A DNA stretch of 64,000 bases from Haberlea rhodopensis (GCA_907163345.1 CAJQUN010000959.1:62001-126000); one strand, 5' to 3'. Positions 11,230-23,549 are shown, counted from the first letter of the stretch. Notes: generated by a model not told the origin, from the sequence alone. Translations and numbers: made by a program.

Positions 11230-12960
11230 TTTTTTTTAGGGGAAAGTTCAGGCCGGTACCAAATAGTAAAACTTTATTCATCCTAGTCCAGGAAAAAAAC
11301 TTGCAATCATTTAAGTCAACTTTAGGTTAAAATGACAAAAGTGCCATTAATAAGAAAATGCAGCAATTTAAAAAATGTTCAATCTGTTACAGCACTTCGT
11401 TAAATCTATTTCTTTCACCACTGCGATTCAAATCACCTCGTAAATTTATCTCGCCAGTTACGATTTCTTACAGTTGGTTTTCCACTTCATCTTTTCGATT
11501 TTCTGTTTCATCACTTTGTTCCAGATTTTTTTTCAATGCTGGTATGTGTGTGTGTTTGTGTGTGTAAGAGTATATATATATATACTGTTTTTGGCTTTTG
11601 AGGTTTTTTAGTTATTATGCATTGGTGCTCGTGCTTCTTTGCTCATTTTCGGAATTTACAGTCTGAAATTTGCAACGAAGAAGATGACCCTGATAAAAAA
11701 TAACTGGTGCACGAAAATTATAAAAAATAACTGGTGCACGAAAAATATGAACAGTAACTGGTGCACGAAAGATTGAAAATCAGTAACTAATGCACGAAAA
11801 ATCAGTAATTGATGCATGAAAATTAAAATCGGCTACTGATGCACGAAATTGAAAATCAATAATAAATGCACGAAAATTAAAATCAATCACTGATGCATGA
11901 AACATAGAAAAAGTATGTGATGCACGCATCATAATCGCAAGTGGGTGATGCACGAACCACACAATTAAGTAAGTGATGCACGAACAATTTAATTTCGTGC
12001 ACCAGTTATTATTTTTCGTGCACCAGTTTGTTTTTTGCAAATTTTGTGCATCAGTTAATTAACACAAATTTCGTGCATCAGTTACTTTTTTATAATTTTC
12101 GTGCACCAGTTACTTTTTATGATTTTCGTGCACCAGTTATTTTTATGATTTTCGTGCACCAGTTACTTTTTTATCATTTTCGTGCACCAGTTACTTTTTA
12201 TGATTTTCGTGCACCAATGTCATATTTTCGTGCACCAGTTACATTTTATGATTTTCGTGCACCAATTACTTTTTATGATTTTCGTGCACCAATGTTATAT
12301 TTTCGTGCACCAGTTACTTTTTATAATTTTCGTGCACCATTTATTTTTTCTATGGGTCATCTTCTTCGTTGCAATATCTTGATGCCAGACTGTAAAATTT
12401 GGAAATGAACAAATAAGCTCGGATACCAATGCATACCTTACTTCTTCATACATATGCATCAGTCAAAAGTCATGAGAGATTTTTTTTTAAAAAAAAACAT
12501 ACCAACGGACTTTCGTTATCTAAAATTTAGCATCGATATTCAAATTTATAATCACATACACACACCGTATACATACACATGATGGAATGCGCAGAGCAGA
12601 TCCGAAAATTATATGTGCAGAGTAGTCCGATGTCTTCTTCGATTCAAAAGGTTTCCAAATGCTACGAACAATTTAGATGCTTCAATTCAAACATATTTCA
12701 TGTGCATAACATTTTGGCAAATAATTTTTAGGTCGAGACGACGAGATGAAGCGACAAGATGATGATGAATATAATTCTGAGAATCACCGAAAAATTGGAG
12801 ATTTACGTGCAGATGGTGAAATTGAATGAAGTAAAGACTTAATGTGAAATTAGGTTTAGAGTTTTTTATAATTTAAGGGTATTTTGGGAACTAAAAAATA
12901 CATTTGCAACCCAACTCTTTAAAAAGTGAACTTATGTGAATTTAAATCTCTCATACCTAT
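11230..12960. repeat. Dispersed repeat, copy 2, with large foldback core
   Basis: It is flanked by the CCGGTACCA left-end block and the GGGTATTTTGG right-end block shared loosely with copy 1. It contains the long foldback at 11641-12408. No transposase-like frame is present, so it is a non-autonomous element of unknown class. Confidence 0.4.
11641..12408. repeat. Large inverted repeat (about 350-base arms) of GTGCACCAGTTA units
   Basis: The left arm (11641-11993) begins with a stretch around GCAACGAAGAAGATGACCC and continues with roughly a dozen ACTGGTGCACGAAA-like units. The right arm (11994-12408) carries TTTCGTGCACCAGTTA-like units and ends in the reverse complement of the outer stretch (GGGTCATCTTCTTCGTTGC). 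The whole block folds on itself about 11993. Units are degenerate but periodic at 20-35 bases. Confidence 0.8.
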
Positions 12961-13385
12961 ATTTTTTTATAAATATTATTTTTTATCAGACTTATTTAAA
13001 TTAACTTTCTGAAAACAGCATCAATATATAATTTATCTTTTTTAATGTATATTGTAAACTATCATCCATAAAAGCACCGTAATTAATAACGACATAAAAC
13101 AAACAGCTTTAACGGCCCCAAGAAGATGCTGTCGGTTGACGCAAGAACGGCCCATTGACAATTGCAACTTTTATCGCAGTACGCGTGCCTCCTTGTTTTT
13201 ATACACCACCATCTTTTTCCCTTACCTTATTCAATTCGTACTTAATCAACATTAGTTAATTATTAGGGAAACAACATCTGTTGTAACCGTAAATATAGAT
13301 TATTTGTATGTAATAAACATTTGTTGACGTTTATAAACAAAGAAATAGAACGTTTGAATTGGGACTTATAAACTCTGGAACAATA
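12961..13385. other. Spacer, nothing recognised
   Basis: AT-rich sequence between the foldback repeat and the Helitron-like element. No frame or RNA gene is seen. Confidence 0.5.
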
Positions 13386-13682
13386 TCTATTACTATATTA
13401 TAAAAAGTGAGTATGTTAGAGAAATTACTTGAACTTTTAGTAAGATCATATAATTATTAAAATGCCTCTAAATCTTTTATTAATCACAAATAATATGGCA
13501 ACATGTAAAATGACTGAAATATCACTATATTCTTAAAATGCCTGTAATACCCTTAATAATATTTTCTATTACAATACTATCATATTATGTAATATTTATA
13601 ATTACATATTTATATTATATATTTTTAAAAAAAAATTTATATAAAATTATATATTCACGTATTACGTGCAAACAATCGCTAG
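13386..13682 (+). mobile_element. Small non-autonomous Helitron-like element
   Basis: It starts with TC (TCTATTACTATATTATAAAA) after an A and ends in CTAG before a host T. Eleven bases before that end is a perfect short hairpin CACGT-ATT-ACGTG (13656-13668). TC start, subterminal hairpin, CTRR end and insertion between A and T are the Helitron hallmarks. At 297 bases it has no RepHel gene. A related end lies at 53143. Confidence 0.7.
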
Positions 13683-14859
13683 TATTTATGAATTAGAAAA
13701 CATTGATACGAGGCCTGTTTCAATTTTAAGAAAGATTTGGGCCCTAGCGTGGCAGTCACTTTATGACAAAGCGCGTGGACGAAATTGTTATTTTGACAAA
13801 AGGAATGAAGCGTGAGAATTAAATAAGAGTAAAGATGGTTAAATGGCGAGAAGCACGATATAAAGTTACTCTCCAATTGATCACGCGTGCGTGCCACACT
13901 TGCCAAAATTTGCGGGCCACGCTCAACCCACACGCCAGAAGATGTTTTTTGGACTCCATTTTCATGCCACGCTTAGGGTTGTTCCGACGAGAAATAATTA
14001 AGAGTAAAAAATGAAAGAGGTACACTTCTATTTCATGGGTCATGTAAACGGGCGGTGGTTCATGCAACAAACACGTACTAGATATATGATATAGACGCTC
14101 TTAAGTGCACCAAAAACACAAGCCTATTTCATGTTAGTTTAAGTGTCTCTTCATTTTATGTCACAAACCATTGCTTAATTATCATCCAACTACATATAAA
14201 ATACAAAATAAAACTTGTGAAAATTTTTTAAACTCGGAAGAAAATGGTGAAAATAGGAAAATTATGGATCCTCTTAGGTTAGTCTCCCATTATGTGTAAA
14301 CATCAACCGACAAAACCCATATAGAATTGTTTTTCAAAGTCTTTAGTGGCTGAATCTGAGGATCACAATCAAAATATCAAATTATTAGTGGCAGAATTTG
14401 AGGAAGACCGCCGGTGTAAAGTATTGAAAAAAATGGCATCATTGGCATTGACATGGATAATCATCAAATCTCTTTTAGACGATTTTGGTCATTCTGCATG
14501 TTGCTTAATGTTTCTCGGATATAACGAATTTTATTTATAATATTTTATGGTAATTTTTTAACTGATTTTTTTATTTTAATAAAAATAAGTGAAAGAAGCT
14601 AATAAAACTTCATATGTATATATAAATTATTCCTATGATTTTTTTGTGAATTATTTTAACATGGCATCTTGCAATACTTATTGTGTTTTCACTATGTTGT
14701 TCTTTGATAATTTTGCGACAAAGAAGTTAGTTCGATAATTAGAAATTGATATCTCCAAAAATTGTTATTACCTTCTGATAATAATAAGAGGTAAGGCAAT
14801 ACTTCCCTGTTCTTCATGCCAATAATAATTGTGTCAATCTTGCTTTGGATCCTCACCTC
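13683..14859. other. Spacer, nothing recognised
   Basis: There are only short frames. The 64-codon one at 14346-14540 has no family signature, no neighbouring splice logic and no similarity that I recognise, so I do not call it a gene. Confidence 0.45.
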
Positions 14860-15560
14860 ACAGACCTGGAATCACGAAGTAAACGTGAGAAGGGGCCGAA
14901 AGTTTTCCGGCGTGTCCCCTCCGATGCTCAAATCATGCGAGAGGATACGAGAAAATATATACTTGTAAAGTAAGTGAAATAAATTATAAATGCCCAAACA
15001 TGTAGATTGAACCTGATATTTATAGGCGGGGAACTAAGAGTCGACATGTATCAAGAACTCCTTCTATGTTTATCCAAATCTTCTCAGGATATGATAAGAT
15101 CTTGTGAATTCAATCTGTTGGTTCTGGATTTTAAAGATGACAAAACAGACCAGATCGATAAAAACCAGATCGAGGTCACCAGATCGTTAAAGACCAGACC
15201 GATAAAAACCAAATCGATGTCAACCAGATCAGTACAGACCAGGTCGACGCAGATCAATGCAGATCAGATCAAAACTTATCAATTCAGACTAAGTTAGCAA
15301 ACTTCGTTCATCAGTCCGAATAATCAACGGCTATTTATTGAAGCATATAATGTTACATTTAATATTAAAATAGACCAAAGACTGAAGTATGTAATGGAAC
15401 CAAGTCGGCTCATCAGATGATGGCTTCTTATTAAAGGGTATCAAGAATGAACTATTTGATATTAATGGATGCTAATGGATTTTATTGTGTTTGAGATACA
15501 ATGTATCACACCACAATCTTCAATTCATTTTGTAAAACTAAATTTTGGATCCAAAGCACT
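14860..15560 (+). repeat. Probable dispersed retroelement fragment with GATC-rich short repeats
   Basis: The start carries a GAAGTAAACGTGAGAAGGGG ... CTCCGATGCTCAAATCA pattern that I associate with common plant dispersed repeats. About 15140-15280 is a run of degenerate ACCAGATCGA-like units at 15-25 base spacing. The frame 15007-15297 runs through these units and ends in a repetitive Thr/Arg/Lys/Gln peptide, so I treat it as a by-product. No LTR ends could be paired. Confidence 0.35.
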
Positions 15561-17269
15561 TGATTTTTTGAAGTCACATTAAGTCTAAACAACCCAATAT
15601 TGAATCAGGTTAGACCCATTCAGAAGGAAGTGTTCCCATACAGAAATCGCATTCTCAAAGTAGCGTATGTAGGATTTGTGTTTTTTTTTTTTTAATTCTT
15701 TAAAGAATGGATTGTGCTTTTGCTTTTGTGGTTTATGTCCCCGTTTTGATGTGACCTGAGTTATTAGTAGGAGGACGCATATGCAACGTGGTGGGCATTG
15801 GATTTTGGAGAAGGCCAAATCTTTTAAAGTGCTAAAATGTAAAGTACATTTTTTCTAGAAAAAAATAAATGCATATTCTTAATCAAAATTCTCCTAATAT
15901 TTTTTTAATCTTACACATACATTTCTGTAATAGAATTTTTTTGACTATCTCGTGAGGCCCTATTTTAAATGTTATATCAATGACTTTAATTTATTAATAT
16001 CTCATTTTTTTATGTGATACCCAATATATTGATAAATCTAAGTTATTGATCTGTAGTATAGCGCCTCATAGGATAATCAAGAAGTAAGTAACTGTTGTAA
16101 TGACACCAATACCTTATCAGTTTTTATTTATCATTAAAATTCAACTAACTTTAAAAAAAAAATATCATTAAAATTCAACTAACGGGTTTCAAAAAAAAAT
16201 TCCACTAACGTAATCTTCGCAGATATATAATTATATTATTATTTATTTAATTAGCTTACCAAAAAAAAAAAAAAGACAAAAGCAAAATCAAGCAATGCCA
16301 AAAAAGAAGACAGCACTATATCTGAACTGATCATTTACTCCTCGTCTCCTCCCACACCTTTATCAATCGTTTCCACTACCAATTTGTGTCCCCTCTTTTC
16401 CCCGTTCTCTCTAAAAATACTCAAACAGAATCACTTCCACACACACTTCAGGACAGGGAGTGAAACACATATATATCTATATCAATATGTGATATGCCGT
16501 GTATATCTTTTTATATACATATGCTATGTGGAATTTTTGAAGGTATTTGGAGGCTGTTCTGTTGAAAATATTATTACCCTATAAAGCGAAGGGTGGATTT
16601 TTTGAAGAAAAAAATATACAAGATTACGGTAAGAATGGAGGATTTGAGTTTACTTCTTGATGCTGTGTACTTCTGAACTGCAAGAGGACAACGTTTTATC
16701 TTCAGACAAACACCCCAAGGGTAGATTTCTCACTTATGCACGTATGCGTTTTTTTTTATGTATGTCTTTCTATATTTCTGTCGGTGTTTGTCTGCGTGTT
16801 TGTTTTTTCTTCCCGTGGTTTCTTGAACTTGAAGAGTAGTGGAGTTGTTCAAAAAAATAAAAAGAGTAGTGGAGTTTGGAGACGCTTCATACCCAAGTTT
16901 CTGACAAGAAACAAAGTTTTACACATCTTGAAAACACACACAATAATTGACTTACAAAGACACAATCTTGAGTAATTTTTGTTTTGTGGGCTGCCACTTG
17001 TTTGTTATATATTACGAGGATCTGAGGTATAAAGTTATCAACTTGATATAATAAGAGTTCGAGTACTTCCATATGAATATAGTTTACTTAAATTCTTGAT
17101 TTCTTATTAGAAGAATTCAGATGAGATTCATATTTTCGGGGAAGAAAGAGAGTTTTTGCAAGAAAGAAAGTCCATTCATTTATTAAAGAAATTTCATTTT
17201 TTTAATCGAATTTGTGTAACTCATTTCACCAAGAAAAAAAGGTTAATTTAGCCATTGATTTCTTGAAGT
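15561..17269 (+). promoter_or_regulatory. Upstream region and probable 5' leader of the HD-ZIP III gene
   Basis: The distal part is AT-rich with poly-A and poly-T runs. From about 16330 the sequence turns CT-rich (TCCTCGTCTCCTCCCACACC), as is common near transcription starts of plant regulatory genes. This would give a leader of about 0.9 kb with several short upstream ATGs before the ATG at 17270. The start site itself cannot be fixed from sequence, and a leader intron is possible. Confidence 0.4.
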
Positions 17270-20200
17270 GTGATGATTGCGGTGACGTCAGCCTGCAAAG
17301 ACAGCAGCAAAATGGGGATAGACAACGGAAAATATGTAAGGTACACACCTGAGCAGGTGGACGTTTTGGAGAGGTTGTACTATGAGTGCCCTAAACCGAA
17401 TTCAATGAGACGACAACAGCTGATCCGGGAATTTCCGATCCTCGCCAATATTGAGCCCAGGCAGATCAAAGTTTGGTTTCAAAATAGAAGGTATCATGTT
17501 TCAAGTGTTAAACAGTTACAAAGATCAAGCCTAATTTATCAAGGTTTATTAGATTGCATCTGTGTGGTTCTATATGTCGAGATTGATCTTAATACCAAGA
17601 TATGATTCATATGCTTGTATAAGATGAATCATGATACTTGGTTGTTTTCGACTATTTGATTGCTTGATTTGGTACAGATGTAGAGAAAAACAGCGAAAAG
17701 AGGCGTCGCGCCTTCAGGCCGTGAACCGGAAATTGACGGCCATGAATAAGTTGTTGATGGAGGAAAATGATAGGTTGCAGAAGCAAGTTTCACATTTGGT
17801 GTATGAAAATAGTTTCTTCCGCCAACAGACTCAAAATGTAATGGAAATCAAAATTATTTCTCCCTGTAGCACTTCCTTCTGTTCTCCTGTCACTTTGATC
17901 TTCAACTAAACTCGTCCTTGATCTGTTGGGTTAGAGAGTAGTTTAAGGAAATGAAATAATGAGAACAAGTTAAGCTTATGCACGATTGAATTTGTAATTT
18001 ATTCTTACTTGTACGCTTGATTATCTTGAGTTTTTTTTTTGTGTTACAGGCAACTCTTGCCACCACCGATAATAGTTGTGAATCAGTGGTAACAAGTGGT
18101 CAGCACCACTCAACTCCTCAGCATCCCCCAAGGGATGCAAGTCCAGCTGGGTGAGTGGAGCATGTTTCTTGCTCATTGTAGTGGTGGAGGGAGAGGGGGC
18201 GAGCAGGGCGATCACCCTCGTACTATCGTACATGGTCATATTTTTCTATAATTATAAATATCAAAATGGTACTTAGCTTTCCCAAATATAAAGAAGGATT
18301 TCATTCTCGTTTTTCGCAGTCTCCCAACATTTCTGGCTCCGCTACTTCTATGCTTCTGTTGTTTTCTTGTCCTTCAAATTGTTTTAAACTATTGATCTTT
18401 TTTTTTTTGTAGACTTCTGTCCATTGCAGAGGAGACTTTAACAGAGTTTCTATCAAAGGCTACTGGAACTGCTGTGGAGTGGGTCCAAATGCCTGGGATG
18501 AAGGTAATAATATCCCCTGCTTTGGTATCATTACCATGTGATAAAATAATTGTCCAAAGACGTTTGTTAATCTTGAAAGCAGAGTTCGGCTGCACTTTTC
18601 GGTGCTTTTGTGATTCAATCATCAATATTTCTCGGCATATTTGTTTTTCTCATCTTTTCTTCTACATACAACATATCCTATGTTATTCTCAAATTGCATA
18701 TCCGTTTGTTCGGCAGCCTGGTCCGGATTCCATTGGAATCATTGCTATTTCTCACGGTTGCACTGGTGTAGCATCACGTGCATGTGGGCTTGTGGGTTTA
18801 GAGCCTACGAGAGTAAGTTCTGACAGAGCATTCTTTGTTATGGTAAATTATCGTTCTATGTCTCAGTTCTATCTCGGTGATAATAATCCTTGATATGCAA
18901 TCAGGTTGCTGAAATTCTAAAAGATCGGCCTTCATGGTACCGTGATTGCCGAACTGTGGATGTCCTCAACGTCTTGTCTACTGGGAATGGTGGAACCATA
19001 GAATTGCTGTACATGCAGGTTGGATTTCATTTTTTTTTTCTTGTAAACGATTTCTTTTTATATTTGTGGTTATATTCAGAACCAATTACTTATTTTAGTA
19101 TTGATTCAGCTCTATGCACCGACTACTTTGGCGCCAGCTCGTGACTTTTGGTTACTACGCTATACATCTGTTATGGAGGATGGTAGCCTTGTGGTAAGTT
19201 TCTAATTACGTACATAAATTACTCAATAAAATAGAATCTAGATCATGCATCCCTTTGTTGTCTCTAAATGATCTGTGCATAGGTATGCGAAAGATCGCTG
19301 AACAACACTCAGAATGGTCCGAGCATACCACCAGTTCCACCTTTTGTGAGAGCTGAAATGCTGCCGAGTGGATACCTAATAAGACCATGTGAAGGTGGAG
19401 GCTCAATTATTCATATAGTTGATCATATGGATTTAGAGGTATCTTATCTTCTCATGTATCGAAATTGGCATAACCTATCAAGTTCGATTAACAGTTTTGC
19501 CTTATTATTCTTGTCAGCCTTGGAGCGTACCTGAAGTGTTGCGGCCTCTGTATGAATCATCAACGTTACTTGCCCAGAGGACAACAGTTGCTGTAGGATT
19601 ATATATGTTTCTCTTAATAGGAACACCATATCTTTGTTTGCCATTCCTTCCATTTAATTTTTTCTATAAAAATATATATTTTGATGTATTATGTGAAAAT
19701 AATATTTTATTATCCCCAACACCACCCCCCGCCCCCTTTCTGTTTTTAGTTTTGCCCACATTGCTCGAAACATCTGGTTCCGCCACTACTTTTTCATATT
19801 CTCGTCTTGATGATTCTTTTGATCATGTTTCAAAGTGTGGACTAATTTATATGCAATAATGGCAAAATATTTCAGGGTTTACGCCAATTGAGGCAGATCT
19901 CCCAAGAAGTTTCACAGCCAAACGTGGTTGGATGGGGGAGAAGACCTGCAGCTTTGCGCGCTCTTGGTCAAAGATTAAGCAGGTTAGTTTCTTGCTTCTG
20001 AATCTTTTACATCACTGGAGTTTGCTGATCTAGTTTTATTAAAATTTTGTACTTGTGTCATTATGCAGAAGCTTTAATGAGGCTGTAAATGGATTCACGG
20101 ATGAGGGCTGGTCTATGATAGAAAGTGATGGCGTGGATGATGTTACCATTCACGTAAACTCATCTCATGGAAAATTGACTGGAATGGTGCAAAACTTTGC

Positions 20201-22577
20201 GAATGGATTTCCATCTATGAGCGCAGTACTGTGTGCTAAAGCATCCATGCTTTTACAGGTAAGGATGTATTGATTTGGTGTGTTTGACTTCTAACTAATG
20301 TTGGTTATTTGTGATGGATAACTGATTATATTTAAATTTATTTTCGTGCAGAATGTTCCTCCAGCGATACTTTTGAGGTTTCTGCGGGAGCACAGATCGG
20401 AGTGGGCAGATAGTGGAATTGACGCCTATTCAGCTGTTTCTGTTAAAGCTGGTCCTTGTATCTTACCCCTATCCCGAGTTGGATGTTTCGGTGATCAGGT
20501 TATTCTTCCATTGGCTCACACCATCGAAAATGAAGAGGCAAGTATAATCAAGTCATTTAACTTTTAGAAGATTTTGCTGCTGAATAGTTTCATACACTAA
20601 GGGGTATACATTACATACAGATGTTATTGCTTTTTTCTTCTTTTTAAATCTTACTGCTGCTTTATCCTGGAAGAACAGTTTATGGAAGTGATTAGGCTGG
20701 AAAACATGGCCCAGTATCGAGATGACATGATTACACCTAACGATATTTTCCTTTTGCAAGTAAGCTGCTGGCCTTTTAAATGATTTTGAGGCACGATATC
20801 TCCAAGCATTATTAAATTTTGGCCACGTATTTCAATTTGGTGATTGCTTAGGTCTGCAACGGAGTGGACGAGAATTTCATTGGCACCTGTGCGGAACTTG
20901 TATTTGCTCCAATAGATGCGTCTTTCTCTGATGATGCACCCCTTCTCCCTTCCGGTTTTCGCATCATTCCGCTTGATTTCAAAGTAATAAGTTTTGTCAG
21001 TTGCAATATACAAATTGATAGAAATCTCCTTTTCTTAAACTTCAAGCTTATGGTTGCACAACAATGGCTTTATATTTAAACACGTCCCTTTATGTATAAT
21101 CCGGAGACCGAAATTCATATATTTGAGAATCATTTCCAATTCTGTGCATGTTCAAGTTGACATCAGGCTTTTAGGGATCAAATGATGTATAAAGATTTTT
21201 GTTATTCAGGAGTTTTAAAACTGTGACACTCTGATGCCACATAAAGACCACATGCCCAGGACCTTGAGCTCAAGAGAGTTGGACCAATTATATGTTTATG
21301 CGTTGACAATAATAAATCTTTCTTGTGGTTAATGTCAAGTTCACATTTTGTTTTAACCACTGTAGGATGCATCAACCCCAAATCGTACACTGGACCTTGC
21401 GTCCACTCTCGAAGTGGGACCTGCCATAAATAGATCACCGGGTGAACATTCTGGTCACCATGGCTCTGCAAAATCTGTAATGACAATAGCATTTCAGTTC
21501 GCATTCGAAATTCATCTTCAAGAAAGCATGGCGGCAATGGCTAGACAGTACGTTCGCAGTATCATTTCATCTGTTCAGAGGGTGGCAATAGCACTCTCCC
21601 CTTCCTCTCTCGGTTCTAATGCTAGTTTACGATTACCCCCTGGTACTCCTGAAGCAGAGACTCTTGCTCGTTGGATTTGTCAAAGCTATAGGTACAATTT
21701 CTTTCTCTTTACAATCTTTCTATTATCGTTATAATTTAGAGTTGGTCAATACTTTCTTGGAAACGAGGGACATGGAAAAATCTGGACTGCTATTGCTCAT
21801 TATATTCAAGTAATCCGCCATACGAGATTGAAATCAATAATAATCCCCTTTATGTGGTTTATTAAGTAATTCATAAGTCATTGATCCTTTCTGTCTGTCG
21901 TTTATTTGCAGATATTTCATAGGTGCGGAGCTGCTCAAAGTTGCTGCTACCGAAGGAAGTGAACGTGTTCTTAAAACAGTTTGGCACCATTCTGATGCTG
22001 TGATGTGTTGCTCGTTAAAGGTAATTTCGAGTATGTTTTACGGAAACGTGCTTCTGCTGCATCCCTCGTTGGATGTACGCGCATTGTAAATGCTCATTGA
22101 AAGGTCATTTATATTTTGAGCAGGCGTTGCCAGTTTTCACATTTGCGAATCAGGCCGGACTTGATATGCTTGAAACTACTTTAGTCGCGCTTCAGGACAT
22201 AACAATTGAAAAGATATTCAACGAAAATGGAAGAAAGACACTATTTACTGAACTTCCACAGATCATGCAACAGGTATATATTGACACATTCATATTTTAC
22301 CTCGAGCTCAGAAAATGAATTATTTTGGCTCAACGTCGGCTTGATTCAGACTTTCAAATTCAAGCTTATAACATAAAACATTATGCAAGGAGCGCATGAT
22401 GTAAACCTGGTTCACTATTATTATTTGCAGGGTTTTGTATACCTTCAAGGTGGCATTTGCTTATCGAGTATGGGACGACCGATTTCTTATGAGAGAGCTC
22501 TGGCCTGGAAGGTGTTGAATGATGAAGAAAATGCACACTGCTTGTGCTTCATGTTCATCAATTGGTCTTTTGTTTGA
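17270..22577 (+). CDS. ATHB8-like: Class III HD-ZIP transcription factor (ATHB-8/ATHB-15 clade), 18 exons, intact
   Basis: Exons: 17270-17490, 17678-17837, 18050-18150, 18413-18503, 18717-18812, 18905-19018, 19110-19193, 19283-19438, 19518-19592, 19876-19982, 20069-20258, 20352-20537, 20679-20759, 20852-20983, 21366-21691, 21912-22020, 22124-22273, 22431-22577. They join in phase to 841 residues, the normal family length, with the family's usual 18 exons. Domains: homeodomain (about 15-80, WFQNRR), leucine zipper (about 80-125, MNKLLMEENDRLQKQVS), START lipid-binding domain (about 160-380), C-terminal MEKHLA domain (about 690-841, ending FINWSFV). These nuclear factors drive vascular, meristem and adaxial patterning and are cut by miR165/166; the site spans exons 4/5. 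HLVYENS after the zipper and SCESVVTSGQHH point to ATHB-8, with ATHB-15 second. Oddities: Phe55 replaces a usually conserved homeodomain Cys, and intron 12 has a GC donor. Confidence 0.95.
18494..18727 (+). promoter_or_regulatory. miR165/166 target site split by intron 4
   Basis: Ten bases at the end of exon 4 (TGGGATGAAG, 18494-18503) and eleven at the start of exon 5 (CCTGGTCCGGA, 18717-18727) make the 21-base site in spliced mRNA. It encodes the START segment MPGMKPGPDS. The same junction position is known in this gene family. Because the site exists only after splicing, the genomic DNA and unspliced transcript escape cleavage. Confidence 0.93.
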
Positions 22578-23063
22578 TATAAATAGAGAATTATTAAAAC
22601 TATATATCAAACATCACATTTTGACCACCTTAATTCTTATTACTTAATCAAACCTGTCTCAAGGCACGTGTCATGATGCGACTCTAACATGTGATGCCCA
22701 ATGCCTTGCTTCATCTGTACGTATCTTGTGCCCATGAGCTCGTCATTTGGTATAACCGACTCTGTGATCTAGGCTTTCTTGAATTTTATTTACTGAGGTT
22801 TAGTGGGCGAGATTTAGATTTAATTGAACTTATTTCAATGGCAATCACCTATCTCGTACTGGATATACATTTCACGCTGAGTGATTTGGTGGCACATTGC
22901 TCTCATTGTAAGTGCAGTTCTCATGTTCGAGACCTGTAATTTACATTAAAATCTATCCTAGGAACACAACTAGAGCTCTAATTATTCTAAAAAATATAAA
23001 ACTTCTAACTAATCTCAAGTCGTTTTTCACAACTTCTCTGAGCAATATTCCTCATTGCCCATG
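22578..23063. other. 3' flank between convergent genes
   Basis: It contains the probable 3' UTR of the HD-ZIP III gene and short non-conserved frames. No repeat is recognised. Confidence 0.5.
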
Positions 23064-23549
23064 TCAATGAGAGAGCTTAGGGTTATGTCTAGTTGTATCA
23101 TTGAATTCTTTCACAAATTTTTTGTGAGTATTTATAGCTTTTTCAATGCCGACTGGCTTTCGGTTCAATTGTTCTTCCACTGCTTCTGAACAAAGACCGC
23201 ATACCCATTGACCCGAGAAGGAGTTTCGGATCCTTGATATGTATCGATTTGTACATTCTTCTTTCAGACCGCAGCATTCACATTCTTCTAAAAAGGTTAT
23301 TCCATCTTCTAATTCAGCAGTGGCTCCCAAATCTTTGGTTCTTTTGTTTACTACTATTGTTGCATCGGATACCGCCTTTCCAATGAATTGATTATCATTC
23401 TGCAGGAAAGAGTTTCCATTGGAATTGTTTAGCCAATTTGCACATAATCTAGTATATATATAGACGACCACGCATGTGTCAGTAATTAAACCATGCTTGC
23501 ATAATTTTTTGGGGTTAATTAATTGGAACGTATATAAGCATGTAATCAC
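23064..23549 (-). CDS. DUF1677 family small Cys-rich protein, start uncertain, possibly decayed
   Basis: The frame carries the DUF1677 core: a Cys cluster ECECCGLKEECT and, about 20 residues on, WVCGLCSEAV, with a short basic tail. The family is plant-specific and of unknown biochemical role; the paired cysteines suggest metal binding (inference). The 5' half before about residue 50 does not look like the family. TTTCCTGCAG at about 23400-23409 (minus strand) reads as a 3' splice site, which would make 23064-23399 the last exon with an upstream exon not located. Relatives often begin with Met just before the AVSDA-type segment, where this copy has Lys. The tail ends earlier than I expect (NPKLSH) and a family-like ending lies in another frame, so a late frameshift is possible. 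Convergent with the HD-ZIP III gene. Confidence 0.6.
   Translation of the reverse strand: MITCLYTFQLINPKKLCKHGLITDTCVVVYIYTRLCANWLNNSNGNSFLQNDNQFIGKAVSDATIVVNKRTKDLGATAELEDGITFLEECECCGLKEECTNRYISRIRNSFSGQWVCGLCSEAVEEQLNRKPVGIEKAINTHKKFVKEFNDTTRHNPKLSH

Noticed and set aside
11780..12408. Overlapping frames on both strands here encoding repeats of FRAPVTFYD- or FHASI-like peptides
   Set aside because: They come from the GTGCACCA array read in different phases. No start context, no domain, and the DNA is a foldback repeat.
14346..14540. 64-codon open frame as a small gene
   Set aside because: No signature, no conserved neighbour, and AT-rich context; length is within chance expectation.
15007..15297. 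96-codon open frame as a gene
   Set aside because: The C-terminal half is translated from a degenerate ACCAGATCGA repeat and there is no recognisable domain.
23064..23549. Frame as a 3' continuation of the HD-ZIP III gene
   Set aside because: It is on the opposite strand and belongs to a different family (DUF1677).
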